This document shows positions 25,849 to 36,093 of a stretch of 64,000 bases of DNA, one piece after another. How positions within the stretch are numbered: position 1 is the stretch's first letter; each line of letters starts with the position of its first letter. Origin of the DNA: Secundilactobacillus kimchicus JCM 15530 (lineage in GTDB: Bacteria > Bacillota > Bacilli > Lactobacillales > Lactobacillaceae); contig NZ_AZCX01000011.1 in assembly GCF_001433995.1 (NCBI RefSeq), positions 1-64,000 on the forward strand. The letters run 5' to 3'. The notes under the pieces were generated by a model. The model worked only from the letters and a program-made list of their open reading frames with translations, ran no database searches and was not told the DNA's origin. The position numbers were made by a program, and so were the translations under genes.

Positions 25849-26115
25849 ATGGAAAAACAAAACTTTCATGTCACTGCAGAAACTGGGATTCACGCACGTC
25901 CCGCAACTTTATTGGTTCAAGCAGCTAGCAAGTACAATGCCGATGTGACGCTTGAATACGACGGGAAGTCAGTTAACTTAAAGTCCATCATGGGTGTTAT
26001 GTCACTTGGTGTTGGTCAAAACACCGATGTTACGATCACCGCTGATGGCGACGATGAAAAAGACGCAATGGCAGACATTGCTAAAACCATGAAAGAGGAA
26101 GGCTTATCTGAATAA
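25849..26115 (+). CDS. ptsH: Phosphocarrier protein HPr
   Basis: An 88-residue cytosolic PTS carrier. His15 in 'GIHARPAT' receives phosphate from EI; Ser46 in '[13 protein letters not shown]' is the HPr-kinase site that makes P-Ser-HPr, the CcpA corepressor. Both are at canonical positions when the ATG at 25849 is used, and AAGGGAGA precedes it, which decides the start over an upstream in-frame ATG. The stop overlaps the ptsI start by one base (TAATG), so the two are translationally coupled. Confidence 0.98.
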   Translation: MEKQNFHVTAETGIHARPATLLVQAASKYNADVTLEYDGKSVNLKSIMGVMSLGVGQNTDVTITADGDDEKDAMADIAKTMKEEGLSE

Positions 26116-27842
26116 TGAGCAGTCAGGTATTGAAGGGGATCGCTGCTAGTGACGGTGTTGCGATTGCAAAGGCCTATCTGTTAGTCGATCCTGATTTATC
26201 ATTCTCTAAAGAGACGATTTCCGATGTTGACGCTGAAATTGCTCGGCTGAGCGCTGCGATGGAAGCATCAAAGCAAGAGCTGAACCTCATTAAGGAAAAG
26301 GCAACGGAAAACTTGGGGGCTGAAGAGGCGGAAGTCTTTGAAGCTCACATCACCATTTTGTCTGATCCGGAACTCATTGGAGCAATCGATAAGAAGATTC
26401 AGGATGAAAAGATCAACGCTGAGCAGGCGTTAAAAGACATTACCGATCAGTATATTGCCATGTTTGAAGCGATGACCGATAATACCTATATGCAAGAACG
26501 AGCAGGTGATATTCGCGACGTGACAAAGCGGGTGATGGCGCACTTATTGGGAGTTGAACTCCCAAGTCCAGCCCTGATTGATCACGAAGTGGTGGTTGTG
26601 GCTCATGACCTGACCCCGAGCGATACGGCTCAATTAGATAAGAAGTATGTTAAGGGCTTTATTACGGATATCGGGGGACGAACCTCCCATTCCGCTATTA
26701 TGTCTAGAACCCTTGAAATTCCCGCTGTTGTTGGTTCTGAAGAGGCGACAACGGCTATTAAACCGGATCAACTGGTCATTGTTGATGGTCTTGACGGTCA
26801 GGGAATCGTTGATCCGACAGAAGCTGAAGTGGCCACCTACCAAGCCAAACAGGCGCAATTTTTGACCCAGAAAGCCGAATGGGAAAAATTAAAAACGGAA
26901 CCATCTGTCACCAAAGATGGTATCGCCCACACCATTGCTGCAAATATCGGAACTCCCGATGATTTACAAGGTGTTTTGGACAACGGTGGTGAAGGGGTCG
27001 GTTTGTTCCGTTCTGAATTTTTATATATGAATTCAGCTGACTGGCCAACTGAAGATGAACAATATGAAGCCTACAAGAAAGTTGTCCAAGGAATGGCGGG
27101 TAAACCCGTTGTTGTTCGGACGATGGATATCGGTGGGGATAAAAACCTCCCGTATTTACAACTACCGGATGAAATGAACCCATTTATGGGCTATCGGGCA
27201 ATTCGGATTAGTCTGGACAAAACTGACATCTTCAGAACGCAATTACGGGCGCTGCTGCGAGCTTCTAACTTTGGTGAGCTATGGATCATGTTCCCAATGA
27301 TTGCCACCATTAATGAATTCCGTTCAGCTAAGAAGATTTATGAAGAAGAACGGCAAGCCATGGTTGATGCTGGTCAACCGGTGGGCGAGATTAAGGTCGG
27401 TATGATGTTGGAAATTCCGGCTGCTGCAGTGTTGGCTGACCAATTTGCCAAGGAAGTTGATTTCATGAGTATTGGAACCAACGACTTGATTGGTTATTCA
27501 ATGGCGGCAGACCGTACCAACGAACGTGTTTCTTACCTTTATCAACCTTACAACCCATCAATTTTACGCTTGATTAAGTATGTCATTGATAGTTGTCACA
27601 AAGAGGGTAAATTCGCGGCAATGTGCGGTGAAATGGCCGGTGACCAGATTGCCGTACCGCTACTTGTGGGCATGGGATTAGATGAATTTTCAATGAGTGC
27701 AACAAGTATGTTGAAGACTCGGTCTCTGTTCAAACAATTAGATTCAAAAGAAATGGCTAAGTTAGCAGATAAAGCGATCAACGCTAAGACTAACGAAGAA
27801 GTGATTCAGTTAGTCAAGGCTGCTGTTCCCTCAGAAGCTTAA
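26115..27842 (+). CDS. ptsI: PTS phosphoenolpyruvate-protein phosphotransferase (Enzyme I)
   Basis: A 575-residue cytosolic enzyme that takes phosphate from PEP onto a histidine and passes it to HPr His15. The swivel-domain active site is '[23 protein letters not shown]' with His192; the PEP-binding barrel shows '[13 protein letters not shown]', '[16 protein letters not shown]', '[13 protein letters not shown]', '[28 protein letters not shown]' and the 'CGEMAGD' cysteine loop. Full length, ATG overlapping the ptsH stop. A strong terminator follows. With CcpA encoded in the same window, it forms the carbon-catabolite signalling core. Confidence 0.98.
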   Translation: MSSQVLKGIAASDGVAIAKAYLLVDPDLSFSKETISDVDAEIARLSAAMEASKQELNLIKEKATENLGAEEAEVFEAHITILSDPELIGAIDKKIQDEKINAEQALKDITDQYIAMFEAMTDNTYMQERAGDIRDVTKRVMAHLLGVELPSPALIDHEVVVVAHDLTPSDTAQLDKKYVKGFITDIGGRTSHSAIMSRTLEIPAVVGSEEATTAIKPDQLVIVDGLDGQGIVDPTEAEVATYQAKQAQFLTQKAEWEKLKTEPSVTKDGIAHTIAANIGTPDDLQGVLDNGGEGVGLFRSEFLYMNSADWPTEDEQYEAYKKVVQGMAGKPVVVRTMDIGGDKNLPYLQLPDEMNPFMGYRAIRISLDKTDIFRTQLRALLRASNFGELWIMFPMIATINEFRSAKKIYEEERQAMVDAGQPVGEIKVGMMLEIPAAAVLADQFAKEVDFMSIGTNDLIGYSMAADRTNERVSYLYQPYNPSILRLIKYVIDSCHKEGKFAAMCGEMAGDQIAVPLLVGMGLDEFSMSATSMLKTRSLFKQLDSKEMAKLADKAINAKTNEEVIQLVKAAVPSEA

Positions 27843-27875
27843 CAAAGTGTTTAAAACAGCCAAATAAACGATGCC

Positions 27876-27916
27876 TGGACGACCACTTGATACTTGAAGC
27901 GGTCGTCCATTTTTTG
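27876..27916 (+). terminator. ptsHI terminator
   Basis: Perfect 9-bp stem TGGACGACC (27876-27884) / GGTCGTCCA (27901-27909) followed by six T. Confidence 0.85.
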
Positions 27917-28159
27917 TAAGTACCTGATGCGGTCAATTATCGGAGTTAAAGCGGCTTAACTCCGGAATGTCAAGCTCAGGAGAGCAGGAAAAGACTAGAT
28001 TTGAAGGTTAAAAGTTTAATAATATCGGCTAAGTTTCCAACAAAATTTCGGAAACAGTCCGGATAGCATGATACAATACGTTTGCAATGACTTTACGAAA
28101 CCAATATAATTGCTGTTATTAACTAAGTCTGTAGAAACGAATTTTTGGGGGGATCGGAC
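27917..28159. other. Non-coding stretch between ptsI and lafA
   Basis: Part of a 317-base gap. It holds a perfect 9-bp hairpin CGGAGTTAA / TTAACTCCG (27941-27964) without a T-run, an inverted repeat GTTTCC (28033-28038) / GGAAAC (28050-28055), and the lafA extended -10. No small open frame with a ribosome-binding site is evident. Confidence 0.5.
28069..28077 (+). promoter_or_regulatory. Promoter of the glycolipid operon
   Basis: Extended -10 TGA-TACAAT (28069-28077), 82 bases upstream of the GTG start. An inverted repeat GTTTCC-N11-GGAAAC covers the -35 region. Confidence 0.5.
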
Positions 28160-29335
28160 GTGAACATTGGTATATTTACGGACACATACTTCCCTCAGGT
28201 GAGTGGTGTCGCAACATCCATCAAGACCCTTCGCAACGAATTGGAACAGCACGGCCATCAGGTCTATATCTTTACGACCACTGATCCGCACGTTGAAAAG
28301 GACGTTTATGAACGTAATATTTTTAGATTTCCAAGTGTCCCGTTTGTCTCATTTACGGACCGACGGGTTGCTTTTAGGGGGCTGTTCCACGCCTATCAAA
28401 TTGCTAAAGAATTGAACTTGGATGTTGTCCACACCCAAACAGAATTTTCGATGGGGGTCATCGGAAAGTTTGTGGCTAGGAGTCTTAAGATTCCTTGTTT
28501 GCATACGTACCATACGATGTATGAGGATTATTTACACTACGTCGCTAATGGAAAACTACTACGACCGGTCCACGTTAAACAAATGACGTTGGCCTTCTGT
28601 GCTCATCTGGATGGAGTTGTGGCACCGAGTCAGCGAGTTTTGGATACGTTGACGGGATACGGTGTTAAAGCGCCCATTCGGATTATTCCGACCGGCGTTA
28701 ATTTAACTAAATTTGATCAGAAAAGTGACATTGATGTCCGACAAAAGTACGGGATCGATGACGATCAACCGCTCATCCTGTCGCTAAGTCGGTTAGCTTA
28801 TGAGAAAAACATTGCCGAAGTATTAGACGGGATGCCTAAAGTGTTAGCGGCGCTTCCAAACGCCCAGTTATTGATTGTTGGTGATGGGCCGGCCCGTGAG
28901 GACTTGGAAGCCCAGGTGGCCCAGTTAGCACTAGGTGAACATGTCACGTTTACGGGTGAAATCAATAATGACGACGTCTCGGCTTTTTACCACGCCGCGG
29001 ATCTCTTTTTATCCGCGTCAGATTCAGAGTCTCAGGGACTCACTTACATCGAAGCCCTCGCATCGGGGACTAAAATTGTTGTTAAGGCAGGACCTTACAC
29101 AAAACAATTGTTACAAACGGATGCATTAGGGGCGATCTTCACCACCTATGATGAGATGGTCGATAAGGTGATTGAGTGCTTGAAATCACCCGAAATTAGT
29201 GACCAAGCCCAACTTGCTGAAACGCTGCACGAAGTGTCTTCGGAAGCTTTTGGCGAGCGGGTTATTGATTTTTACCAAGATGCAGAATTAAACTACGAAG
29301 AAACCCGAGAAGATTCAGCTGACGTCGGGAATTAA
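28160..29335 (+). CDS. lafA: Diacylglycerol glucosyltransferase, GT4 (LafA-like)
   Basis: A 391-residue GT-B enzyme likely adding alpha-glucose to diacylglycerol at the inner membrane face, first step of the lipoteichoic-acid glycolipid anchor. Seen: 'MNIGIFTDTYFPQVSGVATSIKTL' at the N-terminus, 'VHTQTEFSMGVIGKFVAR', 'IPTGVNLTKFD', 'LSRLAYEKNIAEVLDGM', 'LIVGDGPAREDLE', and the E-x7-E region 'SASDSESQGLTYIEALASG'. GTG start chosen because GGGGGGATC lies just upstream. It is followed closely by a second glycosyltransferase and a flippase-like gene, the order seen for lafA-lafB in lactobacilli; substrate assignment rests on that. Confidence 0.87.
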   Translation: MNIGIFTDTYFPQVSGVATSIKTLRNELEQHGHQVYIFTTTDPHVEKDVYERNIFRFPSVPFVSFTDRRVAFRGLFHAYQIAKELNLDVVHTQTEFSMGVIGKFVARSLKIPCLHTYHTMYEDYLHYVANGKLLRPVHVKQMTLAFCAHLDGVVAPSQRVLDTLTGYGVKAPIRIIPTGVNLTKFDQKSDIDVRQKYGIDDDQPLILSLSRLAYEKNIAEVLDGMPKVLAALPNAQLLIVGDGPAREDLEAQVAQLALGEHVTFTGEINNDDVSAFYHAADLFLSASDSESQGLTYIEALASGTKIVVKAGPYTKQLLQTDALGAIFTTYDEMVDKVIECLKSPEISDQAQLAETLHEVSSEAFGERVIDFYQDAELNYEETREDSADVGN

Positions 29336-29356
29336 TAGGTAACATGGGAGTTGGAA

Positions 29357-30376
29357 ATGCTTAAGATTAATATGTTCTCAGGGGCGGACAAAGTGAAAGG
29401 CCAAGGGGTTGGCAGCGTTTATGACGAGTTGTTAAAGCTGCTTAAAACCCGGGCGACTGACACGTTAGACATCACGGTCAACCGGTATTCGAGAGTGGAC
29501 GTTAGCCACTACCATACCATTAATTTTCCGTTCTTTTTGTCGACGTTTATGACGAATCGTGGTCGCAAGATTGGCTATGTCCACTTTTTGCCAGAGACGC
29601 TTGAAGGAAGTTTAAAGCTCCCAAAACTGGTCAAAAGCGTCTTTTACTGGTACGTCATCGCGTTTTATAAGCGGATGGATCACCTTGTGGTGGTTAATCC
29701 CTCATTTATTCCCAAATTGGAAGCCTATGGCATCCCAAAAGATAAAATTACTTATATCCCGAACTTTGTCAGCGCCGATACCTTTTATCCGGTGACGCCA
29801 GAGAAAAAAAGGGCCTTACGGCAACAGTACGGATTTAAGGATCAGTTCACGGTCCTCGGTTCTGGACAAGTACAGGTTCGTAAAGGGGTTCCAGATTTTA
29901 TTGAATTGGCAAAACGGCACCCGGAAATGCACTTTGTATGGACGGGCGGATTTTCATTTGGCCGAATGACTGATGGTTATGAGGAACTTAAGAAAGTAGT
30001 TGCTAACCCACCTGAAAACCTAAGTTTTCCGGGGATTGTTGACCGCAATCGACTGGTTGATTATTACAACATGACTGACCTTTTCTTGTTACCATCGTAT
30101 AACGAATTATTTCCCATGTCCGTATTGGAGGCTTTTAGCACGCATACGCCGGTTATGTTGCGAGACTTGACCCTGTATCAGACCATTTTGAGGGGTGACT
30201 ATCTGGCGGCTGCAGACGTGACGGAGATGGACCACCAACTTACTCGTTTGGCTCAGGATCCAACAGCTATCGAGGGGTTGAAGCAAAAGGCTAAAGACGC
30301 CGCTGACTATTACTCAGAGGACCGTTTAGTTGAAGTTTGGAAAGACTTTTACGCCGAACAGGCGCGCGAGGTTTAA
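29357..30376 (+). CDS. lafB: Glycolipid glycosyltransferase, GT4 (LafB-like)
   Basis: A 339-residue GT4 enzyme that probably adds the second hexose (galactose in characterised lactobacillar LafB) to glucosyl-diacylglycerol. Seen: 'MLKINMFSGADKVKGQGVGSVYDEL', 'RKIGYVHFLPETLEGSLKLP', 'KITYIPNFVSADTFYP', 'LGSGQVQVRKGVPDFIELAKRHPEMHFVWTGGFSFG' and 'LFLLPSYNELFPMSVLEAFSTHTPVMLRDL' with the E-x7-E motif. Start ATG at 29357 with GGGAG upstream. It lies 21 bases after lafA and 4 bases before the membrane protein, so one operon. Exact sugar not readable from sequence. Confidence 0.85.
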   Translation: MLKINMFSGADKVKGQGVGSVYDELLKLLKTRATDTLDITVNRYSRVDVSHYHTINFPFFLSTFMTNRGRKIGYVHFLPETLEGSLKLPKLVKSVFYWYVIAFYKRMDHLVVVNPSFIPKLEAYGIPKDKITYIPNFVSADTFYPVTPEKKRALRQQYGFKDQFTVLGSGQVQVRKGVPDFIELAKRHPEMHFVWTGGFSFGRMTDGYEELKKVVANPPENLSFPGIVDRNRLVDYYNMTDLFLLPSYNELFPMSVLEAFSTHTPVMLRDLTLYQTILRGDYLAAADVTEMDHQLTRLAQDPTAIEGLKQKAKDAADYYSEDRLVEVWKDFYAEQAREV

Positions 30377-30380
30377 AGGC

Positions 30381-31418
30381 ATGTCGAGACGTAATAAAGT
30401 CGCACTATTTGTTATCATTCTGCTTGGATTAGGTATTTTTGGCTATTCTCTCAGGGATGTTAAACTTGGTATTTTAATCCATGACTTCGCCCATATCCAC
30501 ATTGGTTGGTTACTGGTCGCCATTGGCTGCATGTTGCTGTATTTTGGGCTAGAAGGCGCTGTGGTTAAGATTTTTGTGGATCGTCGGATGGGTCATTATT
30601 CTTGGAAGAGTGCGTTACGAATCCCACTGATTGAGCAGTTATTTAACGGAATCACCCCCATGGCGTCTGGCGGTCAGCCAGCCCAGCTCATTGCAATGCT
30701 GCAAAGTGGCATTGATGGGGGGCGGGCCAGTTCGATTTTGCTGATGAAGTTCGTGGTTTATCAGGCCATGATTGTGCTCAACTTCTTGGTGGCGCTGTTG
30801 ATTGGCTTTCACTACATGGTGGCTAAGATGAGTTACCTGTCGCTCTTTGTTGTTTTTGGCTTTGTCATTCACTTTGGCGTAATCGTTGGGTTATTGTTGG
30901 TGATGTTTTGGCCCAAGTTCACTAAGCGCGCTGTTCGGATCATTGCGACGCCGCTTAAGTTTTTTGTTTCCAGTCAATGGCTGACTGAAAATATTGAAAA
31001 ACTTGATGTTAAAATTGACTTGTTCTATGAAGAAAGTGTGCATATTGTCGGGCAATGGCGATTGATGTTGGGGGTTGCTGCGGTAACTTTCCTTCAGCTC
31101 ATGGTGTATTACCTGGTCCCGTACTTCATTATGAACGCCCTCGGGTACACACACAGCAACATTGTCATGGTGACCTGTTTGCACATCTTGATCGTGATGG
31201 TGATCTCTATTTTTCCAATACCAGGGGGATCTGGTGGTGCAGAGTACAGTTTCACCGTCCTATTCAGTAGTTTTATTACCAATAACAGTAAACTTGTTTT
31301 GGCCATGGTCCTGTGGCGGTTGCTCACGTATTATTTCGGCATTTTGCTAGGATTGGGTGCGCTTGCAATCAAACCAGACAAGGTCCAACATCATACAAAG
31401 CTTGAAAAAGAAGCATAG
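30381..31418 (+). CDS. Flippase-like membrane protein (UPF0104 / MprF N-terminal-like)
   Basis: A 345-residue protein with about eight membrane helices of the lysylphosphatidylglycerol synthase transmembrane-region (UPF0104) family. Seen: 'LGILIHDFAHIHIGWLLVAIGCMLLYFGLEG', 'IPLIEQLFNGITPMASGGQPAQLIAML', 'KFVVYQAMIVLNFLVALL', and 'MVISIFPIPGGSGGAEYSFTVLFSSFI' with the P-x-P-G-G-x-G motif. It lacks the aminoacyl transfer domain of full MprF, so lysine transfer is not expected. GAGG precedes the ATG at 30381, 4 bases after lafB, implying a role in glycolipid or LTA precursor movement (inference). Confidence 0.85.
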   Translation: MSRRNKVALFVIILLGLGIFGYSLRDVKLGILIHDFAHIHIGWLLVAIGCMLLYFGLEGAVVKIFVDRRMGHYSWKSALRIPLIEQLFNGITPMASGGQPAQLIAMLQSGIDGGRASSILLMKFVVYQAMIVLNFLVALLIGFHYMVAKMSYLSLFVVFGFVIHFGVIVGLLLVMFWPKFTKRAVRIIATPLKFFVSSQWLTENIEKLDVKIDLFYEESVHIVGQWRLMLGVAAVTFLQLMVYYLVPYFIMNALGYTHSNIVMVTCLHILIVMVISIFPIPGGSGGAEYSFTVLFSSFITNNSKLVLAMVLWRLLTYYFGILLGLGALAIKPDKVQHHTKLEKEA

Positions 31419-31445
31419 CACGGCGCCCGATTATTGGGTGTTACG

Positions 31446-31486
31446 GCCAAGTCAGACCAGCCAAAGTTTGGTGGACTGGCTTTTTT
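31446..31486 (+). terminator. Terminator of the glycolipid operon
   Basis: Imperfect stem built from CCAGCCAAA / TTTGGTGG with flanking GCCA/TGGC pairing and a T6 run (31481-31486). Confidence 0.65.
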
Positions 31487-31557
31487 ATTTTCACTCAAAA
31501 ATCGATTCTTCGCCCGTTGATGAGTTGCGAAAAGGGCGTGGGTTTCGGGGCTGTTTG

Positions 31558-31566
31558 TGGTACAAT
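31558..31566 (+). promoter_or_regulatory. ruvA promoter
   Basis: Extended -10 TGG-TACAAT (31558-31566), 42 bases upstream of the ruvA start. Confidence 0.55.
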
Positions 31567-31607
31567 TTTAAAAGCAAACATACGTTTAGAAACGGACGTG
31601 ACTAATT

Positions 31608-32207
31608 TTGTACGAATATTTAGAAGGTACGATTACCGCTATTAAGCCTGCCTATATCGTGGTTGACGTCGCTGGCGTCGGCTACTTGGTTCGGGTTGGA
31701 AACCCGTTTCACTTTTTAGAAGGTCAAGAACACGTTAAAGTGTACGTCCACCAGACTGTTAGTGACACGGCGCAAACCCTTTATGGCTTCGCAGCTTTTG
31801 AAGAAAAACAATTATTTGAGAAATTATTGGCGGTCTCTGGAATTGGCGCGAAAAGCGCACTGGCCATTTTGGCTAACGGGGATCAGAAGGCCATTGTGAC
31901 GGCAATTAATACCGGCGATGTTGGGTTTTTGACGAAGTTTCCGGGCGTTGGGAAGAAAACGGCCCAGCAAATCGTGTTGGACTTACGAGATAAAATAACG
32001 GAATTAACGACAGGGATGGCGGTTCAGCCGGCTTTATCTATTCCTGCCACGCAAAATCCCGCATTGGACGATGCATTGGCGGCTCTTGAAGCGTTAGGAT
32101 ACCGAGCAGGTGACGTCAAAAAAACGGCGAAGTACCTGGCAACCCTGTCTGTCAGAACAACGGATGAATACTTAAGTGATGCTTTGAAACGGTTGACGAA
32201 GCCTTAA
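31608..32207 (+). CDS. ruvA: Holliday junction branch migration protein RuvA
   Basis: A 199-residue DNA-junction-binding subunit that loads the RuvB motor. Seen: N-terminal OB fold 'MYEYLEGTITAIKPAYIVVDVAGVGYLVRVG', two helix-hairpin-helix motifs ('LLAVSGIGAKSALAIL', 'FLTKFPGVGKKTAQQIVLDL') and a C-terminal RuvB-binding domain ('DDALAALEALGYRAGDV'). TTG start; the ribosome-binding site is weak (GGACGTG), and the family N-terminus M-Y-E-Y fixes this start. First gene of the ruvAB-queA unit, 21 bases before ruvB. No LexA-type operator is seen upstream. Confidence 0.97.
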   Translation: MYEYLEGTITAIKPAYIVVDVAGVGYLVRVGNPFHFLEGQEHVKVYVHQTVSDTAQTLYGFAAFEEKQLFEKLLAVSGIGAKSALAILANGDQKAIVTAINTGDVGFLTKFPGVGKKTAQQIVLDLRDKITELTTGMAVQPALSIPATQNPALDDALAALEALGYRAGDVKKTAKYLATLSVRTTDEYLSDALKRLTKP

Positions 32208-32228
32208 TAAAGGACTGGAGGTGGCAAT

Positions 32229-33251
32229 GTGAACGAAGAAGATCGGATTATGGATGGCGAACCGCAAGGCGATGCCGAGGAAAGTATCGAACGCTCACTT
32301 CGCCCAAGTCGGCTAGCGGATTATATCGGTCAAGGGTCCTTGAAACGCGAGCTCAGCGTTTATATTCAAGCTGCTAAACAACGTGAAGAAGCACTTGATC
32401 ACGTTCTGTTATACGGGCCGCCGGGGCTCGGGAAAACGACGCTAGCGATGATTATTGCTAACGAAATGCAGGTTGGCATCAAAACAACGAGTGGCCCCGC
32501 GATTGAAAAAACGGGCGATTTGGTGGCACTGCTGAATGAATTAAATCCTGGTGACGTTTTGTTTATTGATGAAATTCACCGGTTACCTAAAATTGTCGAA
32601 GAAATGTTGTACTCCGCAATGGAAGATTATTTTGTCGACATCGTCGTCGGGCAGGGACCAACTGCTCATCCCATTCATTTCCCCCTGCCACCCTTTACCT
32701 TAATTGGAGCGACGACCCGGGCAGGTGGCCTATCAGCACCATTGCGGGATCGTTTTGGAATTGTTGGCCATATGGCCTATTACACGGTGGCCGACCTAGA
32801 AGAGATTGTGGCGCGTAGTGCGGCTATTTTGCACAGCGGGATTCAATCAGAGGGCGCTCACGAAATTGCGCGACGTTCCCGTGGGACGCCGAGAATTGCC
32901 AATCGTTTGTTGAAACGTGTGCGCGATTTTGCCCAAGTCTCTGCGGATCACGATGAAATTGATCTGGTGATTGTTCAGCAAGCTTTAGCTATGCTTCATG
33001 TTGACGATCAAGGGTTAGATCAAACGGATAATAAGTTTTTAAAAACGATGATTCAGTTTTACGATGGTGGTCCAGTTGGGCTTAACACGATTGCCGCTAA
33101 TATCGGTGAGGAAACGGACACCGTGGCCGAAATGGTCGAACCGTATCTTTTGCAACAAGGATTCATCAAACGAACGGCCCGCGGGCGGATGGTCACGAAT
33201 TTAGCCTACGACCACTTAGGTCTCCCCGTGCCAAAACGAAAGGACGAGTAA
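32229..33251 (+). CDS. ruvB: Holliday junction ATP-dependent DNA helicase RuvB
   Basis: A 340-residue AAA+ motor of branch migration. Seen: '[29 protein letters not shown]', Walker A '[20 protein letters not shown]', Walker B '[35 protein letters not shown]', '[21 protein letters not shown]' (sensor 1/arginine finger), and the winged helix '[43 protein letters not shown]'. GTG start with GGAGGTGG upstream. queA begins one base after its stop. Confidence 0.98.
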   Translation: MNEEDRIMDGEPQGDAEESIERSLRPSRLADYIGQGSLKRELSVYIQAAKQREEALDHVLLYGPPGLGKTTLAMIIANEMQVGIKTTSGPAIEKTGDLVALLNELNPGDVLFIDEIHRLPKIVEEMLYSAMEDYFVDIVVGQGPTAHPIHFPLPPFTLIGATTRAGGLSAPLRDRFGIVGHMAYYTVADLEEIVARSAAILHSGIQSEGAHEIARRSRGTPRIANRLLKRVRDFAQVSADHDEIDLVIVQQALAMLHVDDQGLDQTDNKFLKTMIQFYDGGPVGLNTIAANIGEETDTVAEMVEPYLLQQGFIKRTARGRMVTNLAYDHLGLPVPKRKDE

Positions 33252-33252
33252 C

Positions 33253-34287
33253 ATGACTTTAACCACTGAAGACTTTGACTACAATTTGCCTCACGAACTA
33301 ATCGCTCAAACGCCAATTGAAACGCGAGATGCCTCACGGTTGTTAGTTCTAGACCATAAGACTGGCGCAATGCAGGATAAGCATTTTTACGATATCATTG
33401 ACGAGCTGCATGCGGGGGACGCCGTGGTGATGAATGACTCCCGGGTCATGCCAGCCCGAATTTACGGGACAAAAGACGATACGGGCGGTCATGTTGAAGT
33501 CTTACTGCTCCATAATACCCAGGGTGATGTGTGGGAAACCCTGATGAAGCCGGCTAAGCGAATTCGGGTGGGAACTCAGGTTACGTTTGGAGACGGGGCG
33601 TTAACGGCCACGGTCATTGAGGATCTAGAGCATGGCGGCAAGATGATTGAGTTTCACTATGACGGAATTTTTATGGAAATTCTCGAAAAGCTTGGTGAGA
33701 TGCCGTTACCCCCTTACATCAAAGAAAAGCTGGATGATCCAGAGCGGTATCAAACAGTCTATGCCAGACAAGCTGGATCTGCGGCAGCACCAACAGCCGG
33801 GTTGCACTGGACCAAGGAACTTTTAGAGCGGGTACAAGCAAAGGACGTTAAACTGGTCTATTTAACCTTGCATGTGGGTCTTGGCACGTTCCGGCCGGTC
33901 GACGAAGATAAGATTGAAGATCACAAAATGCACTCGGAATTCTATCAGTTGACCGAAGCAGCAGCTCAAACGTTAAACGAAGTTCGGCAAAGCGGCGGGC
34001 GGATTATTGCAACGGGGACCACCTCTATCCGCACGTTGGAGACGATCGGATCGAAGTTTGATGGTGCCATTCAGGCGGACTCAGGATGGACCGACATTTT
34101 TATTAAGCCCGGCTATCAATGGCGCGTAGTGGATGCCTTTATTACGAACTTTCACTTGCCGAAGTCAACCTTGGTCATGTTGGTGGCAGCTTTTACTGGT
34201 CGCGACACCATCTTAAACGCGTATGAACATGCCATTCAGGAGCGCTACCGGTTCTTTAGTTTCGGTGATGCCATGTTTATTAAGTAA
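33253..34287 (+). CDS. queA: S-adenosylmethionine:tRNA ribosyltransferase-isomerase
   Basis: A 344-residue enzyme that builds epoxyqueuosine on tRNA from the preQ1 base using the ribosyl part of SAM. Seen: '[26 protein letters not shown]', '[17 protein letters not shown]', '[20 protein letters not shown]', '[15 protein letters not shown]', '[12 protein letters not shown]' and '[21 protein letters not shown]'. One base after ruvB, translationally coupled. tgt follows after 95 bases; together they handle steps of queuosine tRNA modification. Full family length. Confidence 0.98.
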   Translation: MTLTTEDFDYNLPHELIAQTPIETRDASRLLVLDHKTGAMQDKHFYDIIDELHAGDAVVMNDSRVMPARIYGTKDDTGGHVEVLLLHNTQGDVWETLMKPAKRIRVGTQVTFGDGALTATVIEDLEHGGKMIEFHYDGIFMEILEKLGEMPLPPYIKEKLDDPERYQTVYARQAGSAAAPTAGLHWTKELLERVQAKDVKLVYLTLHVGLGTFRPVDEDKIEDHKMHSEFYQLTEAAAQTLNEVRQSGGRIIATGTTSIRTLETIGSKFDGAIQADSGWTDIFIKPGYQWRVVDAFITNFHLPKSTLVMLVAAFTGRDTILNAYEHAIQERYRFFSFGDAMFIK

Positions 34288-34367
34288 GCGTTAACTTCGT
34301 TCTGTCAGCAACCGACCCTTTGGCGAAATCACAAAAGCATGATAGAGTATTGGGTATGAGTTTTTAA

Positions 34368-35525
<1,158 letters not shown>

Positions 35526-35599
35526 ATGTTTCAGATTTGATGGACGATATGCTTAAAATTTGATAAATTAGTCTTTAGACGAAAAGGTGGGTGAAAGTA

Positions 35600-36028
35600 T
35601 TGAACATTTTAGCAGGCGCTGGTGCAAGTAGTTATTCTGGTATCATTTTGATCGTTGTGATGATTGTTGCAATGTATTTCTTAATGATTCGGCCTCAACG
35701 AAAGCAACAGCAAAAACATCAGAGTACGTTAAGCCAGTTACAAAAGGGCGATCACGTGATTACCATTGGCCGGTTACACGGGGTGGTTGACGAAATCAAC
35801 CGCGAAGCTGGCACTGTAACACTTGACTGTGATGGTATTTACTTGGTCTTTGACCTGAACGCCATCGCAACGGTTAACCAAAAAACTGCCGTGCCGGAAA
35901 CGGCCAGTGATTCAGCGGCAACGGAAACGCCAAGTGCATCTTCTCAAAGCACTGAGCCAACAACTGAATCAGCTGAACCAGCCGATTCAGCAGCGCCAAC
36001 TGCTGACGACAACAAAACGGATAAGTAA
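35600..36028 (+). CDS. yajC: Preprotein translocase subunit YajC
   Basis: A 142-residue Sec accessory protein with one N-terminal membrane helix ('[54 protein letters not shown]') and a small cytosolic domain. Past residue 100 the protein is a low-complexity Ser/Thr/Glu/Pro-rich tail, longer than in minimal YajC (about 90-110 residues). TTG start at 35600 chosen from AAGGTGG 10 bases upstream; a GTG 9 bases earlier is too close to that site. The tgt-yajC order is widespread. Confidence 0.95.
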   Translation: MNILAGAGASSYSGIILIVVMIVAMYFLMIRPQRKQQQKHQSTLSQLQKGDHVITIGRLHGVVDEINREAGTVTLDCDGIYLVFDLNAIATVNQKTAVPETASDSAATETPSASSQSTEPTTESAEPADSAAPTADDNKTDK

Positions 36029-36036
36029 CCGTCATG

Positions 36037-36062
36037 ATCTCCCGGCTGTCGGGAGATTTTTT
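36037..36062 (+). terminator. Terminator after yajC
   Basis: Perfect 8-bp stem ATCTCCCG (36037-36044) / CGGGAGAT (36050-36057) followed by T6. Confidence 0.8.
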
Positions 36063-36093
36063 GTTTGGGATGAGAAGAATAGGGGGGATTCTT

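Noticed and set aside
31487-31607. LexA/SOS boxes before ruvA, recX and dinB
   Set aside because: No GAAC-N4-GTTC palindrome at any of the three upstream regions.
36034-36093. 20-residue N-terminal extension of DinB
   Set aside because: It overlaps the yajC terminator; a TTG with AGGGGGG starts the conserved protein.
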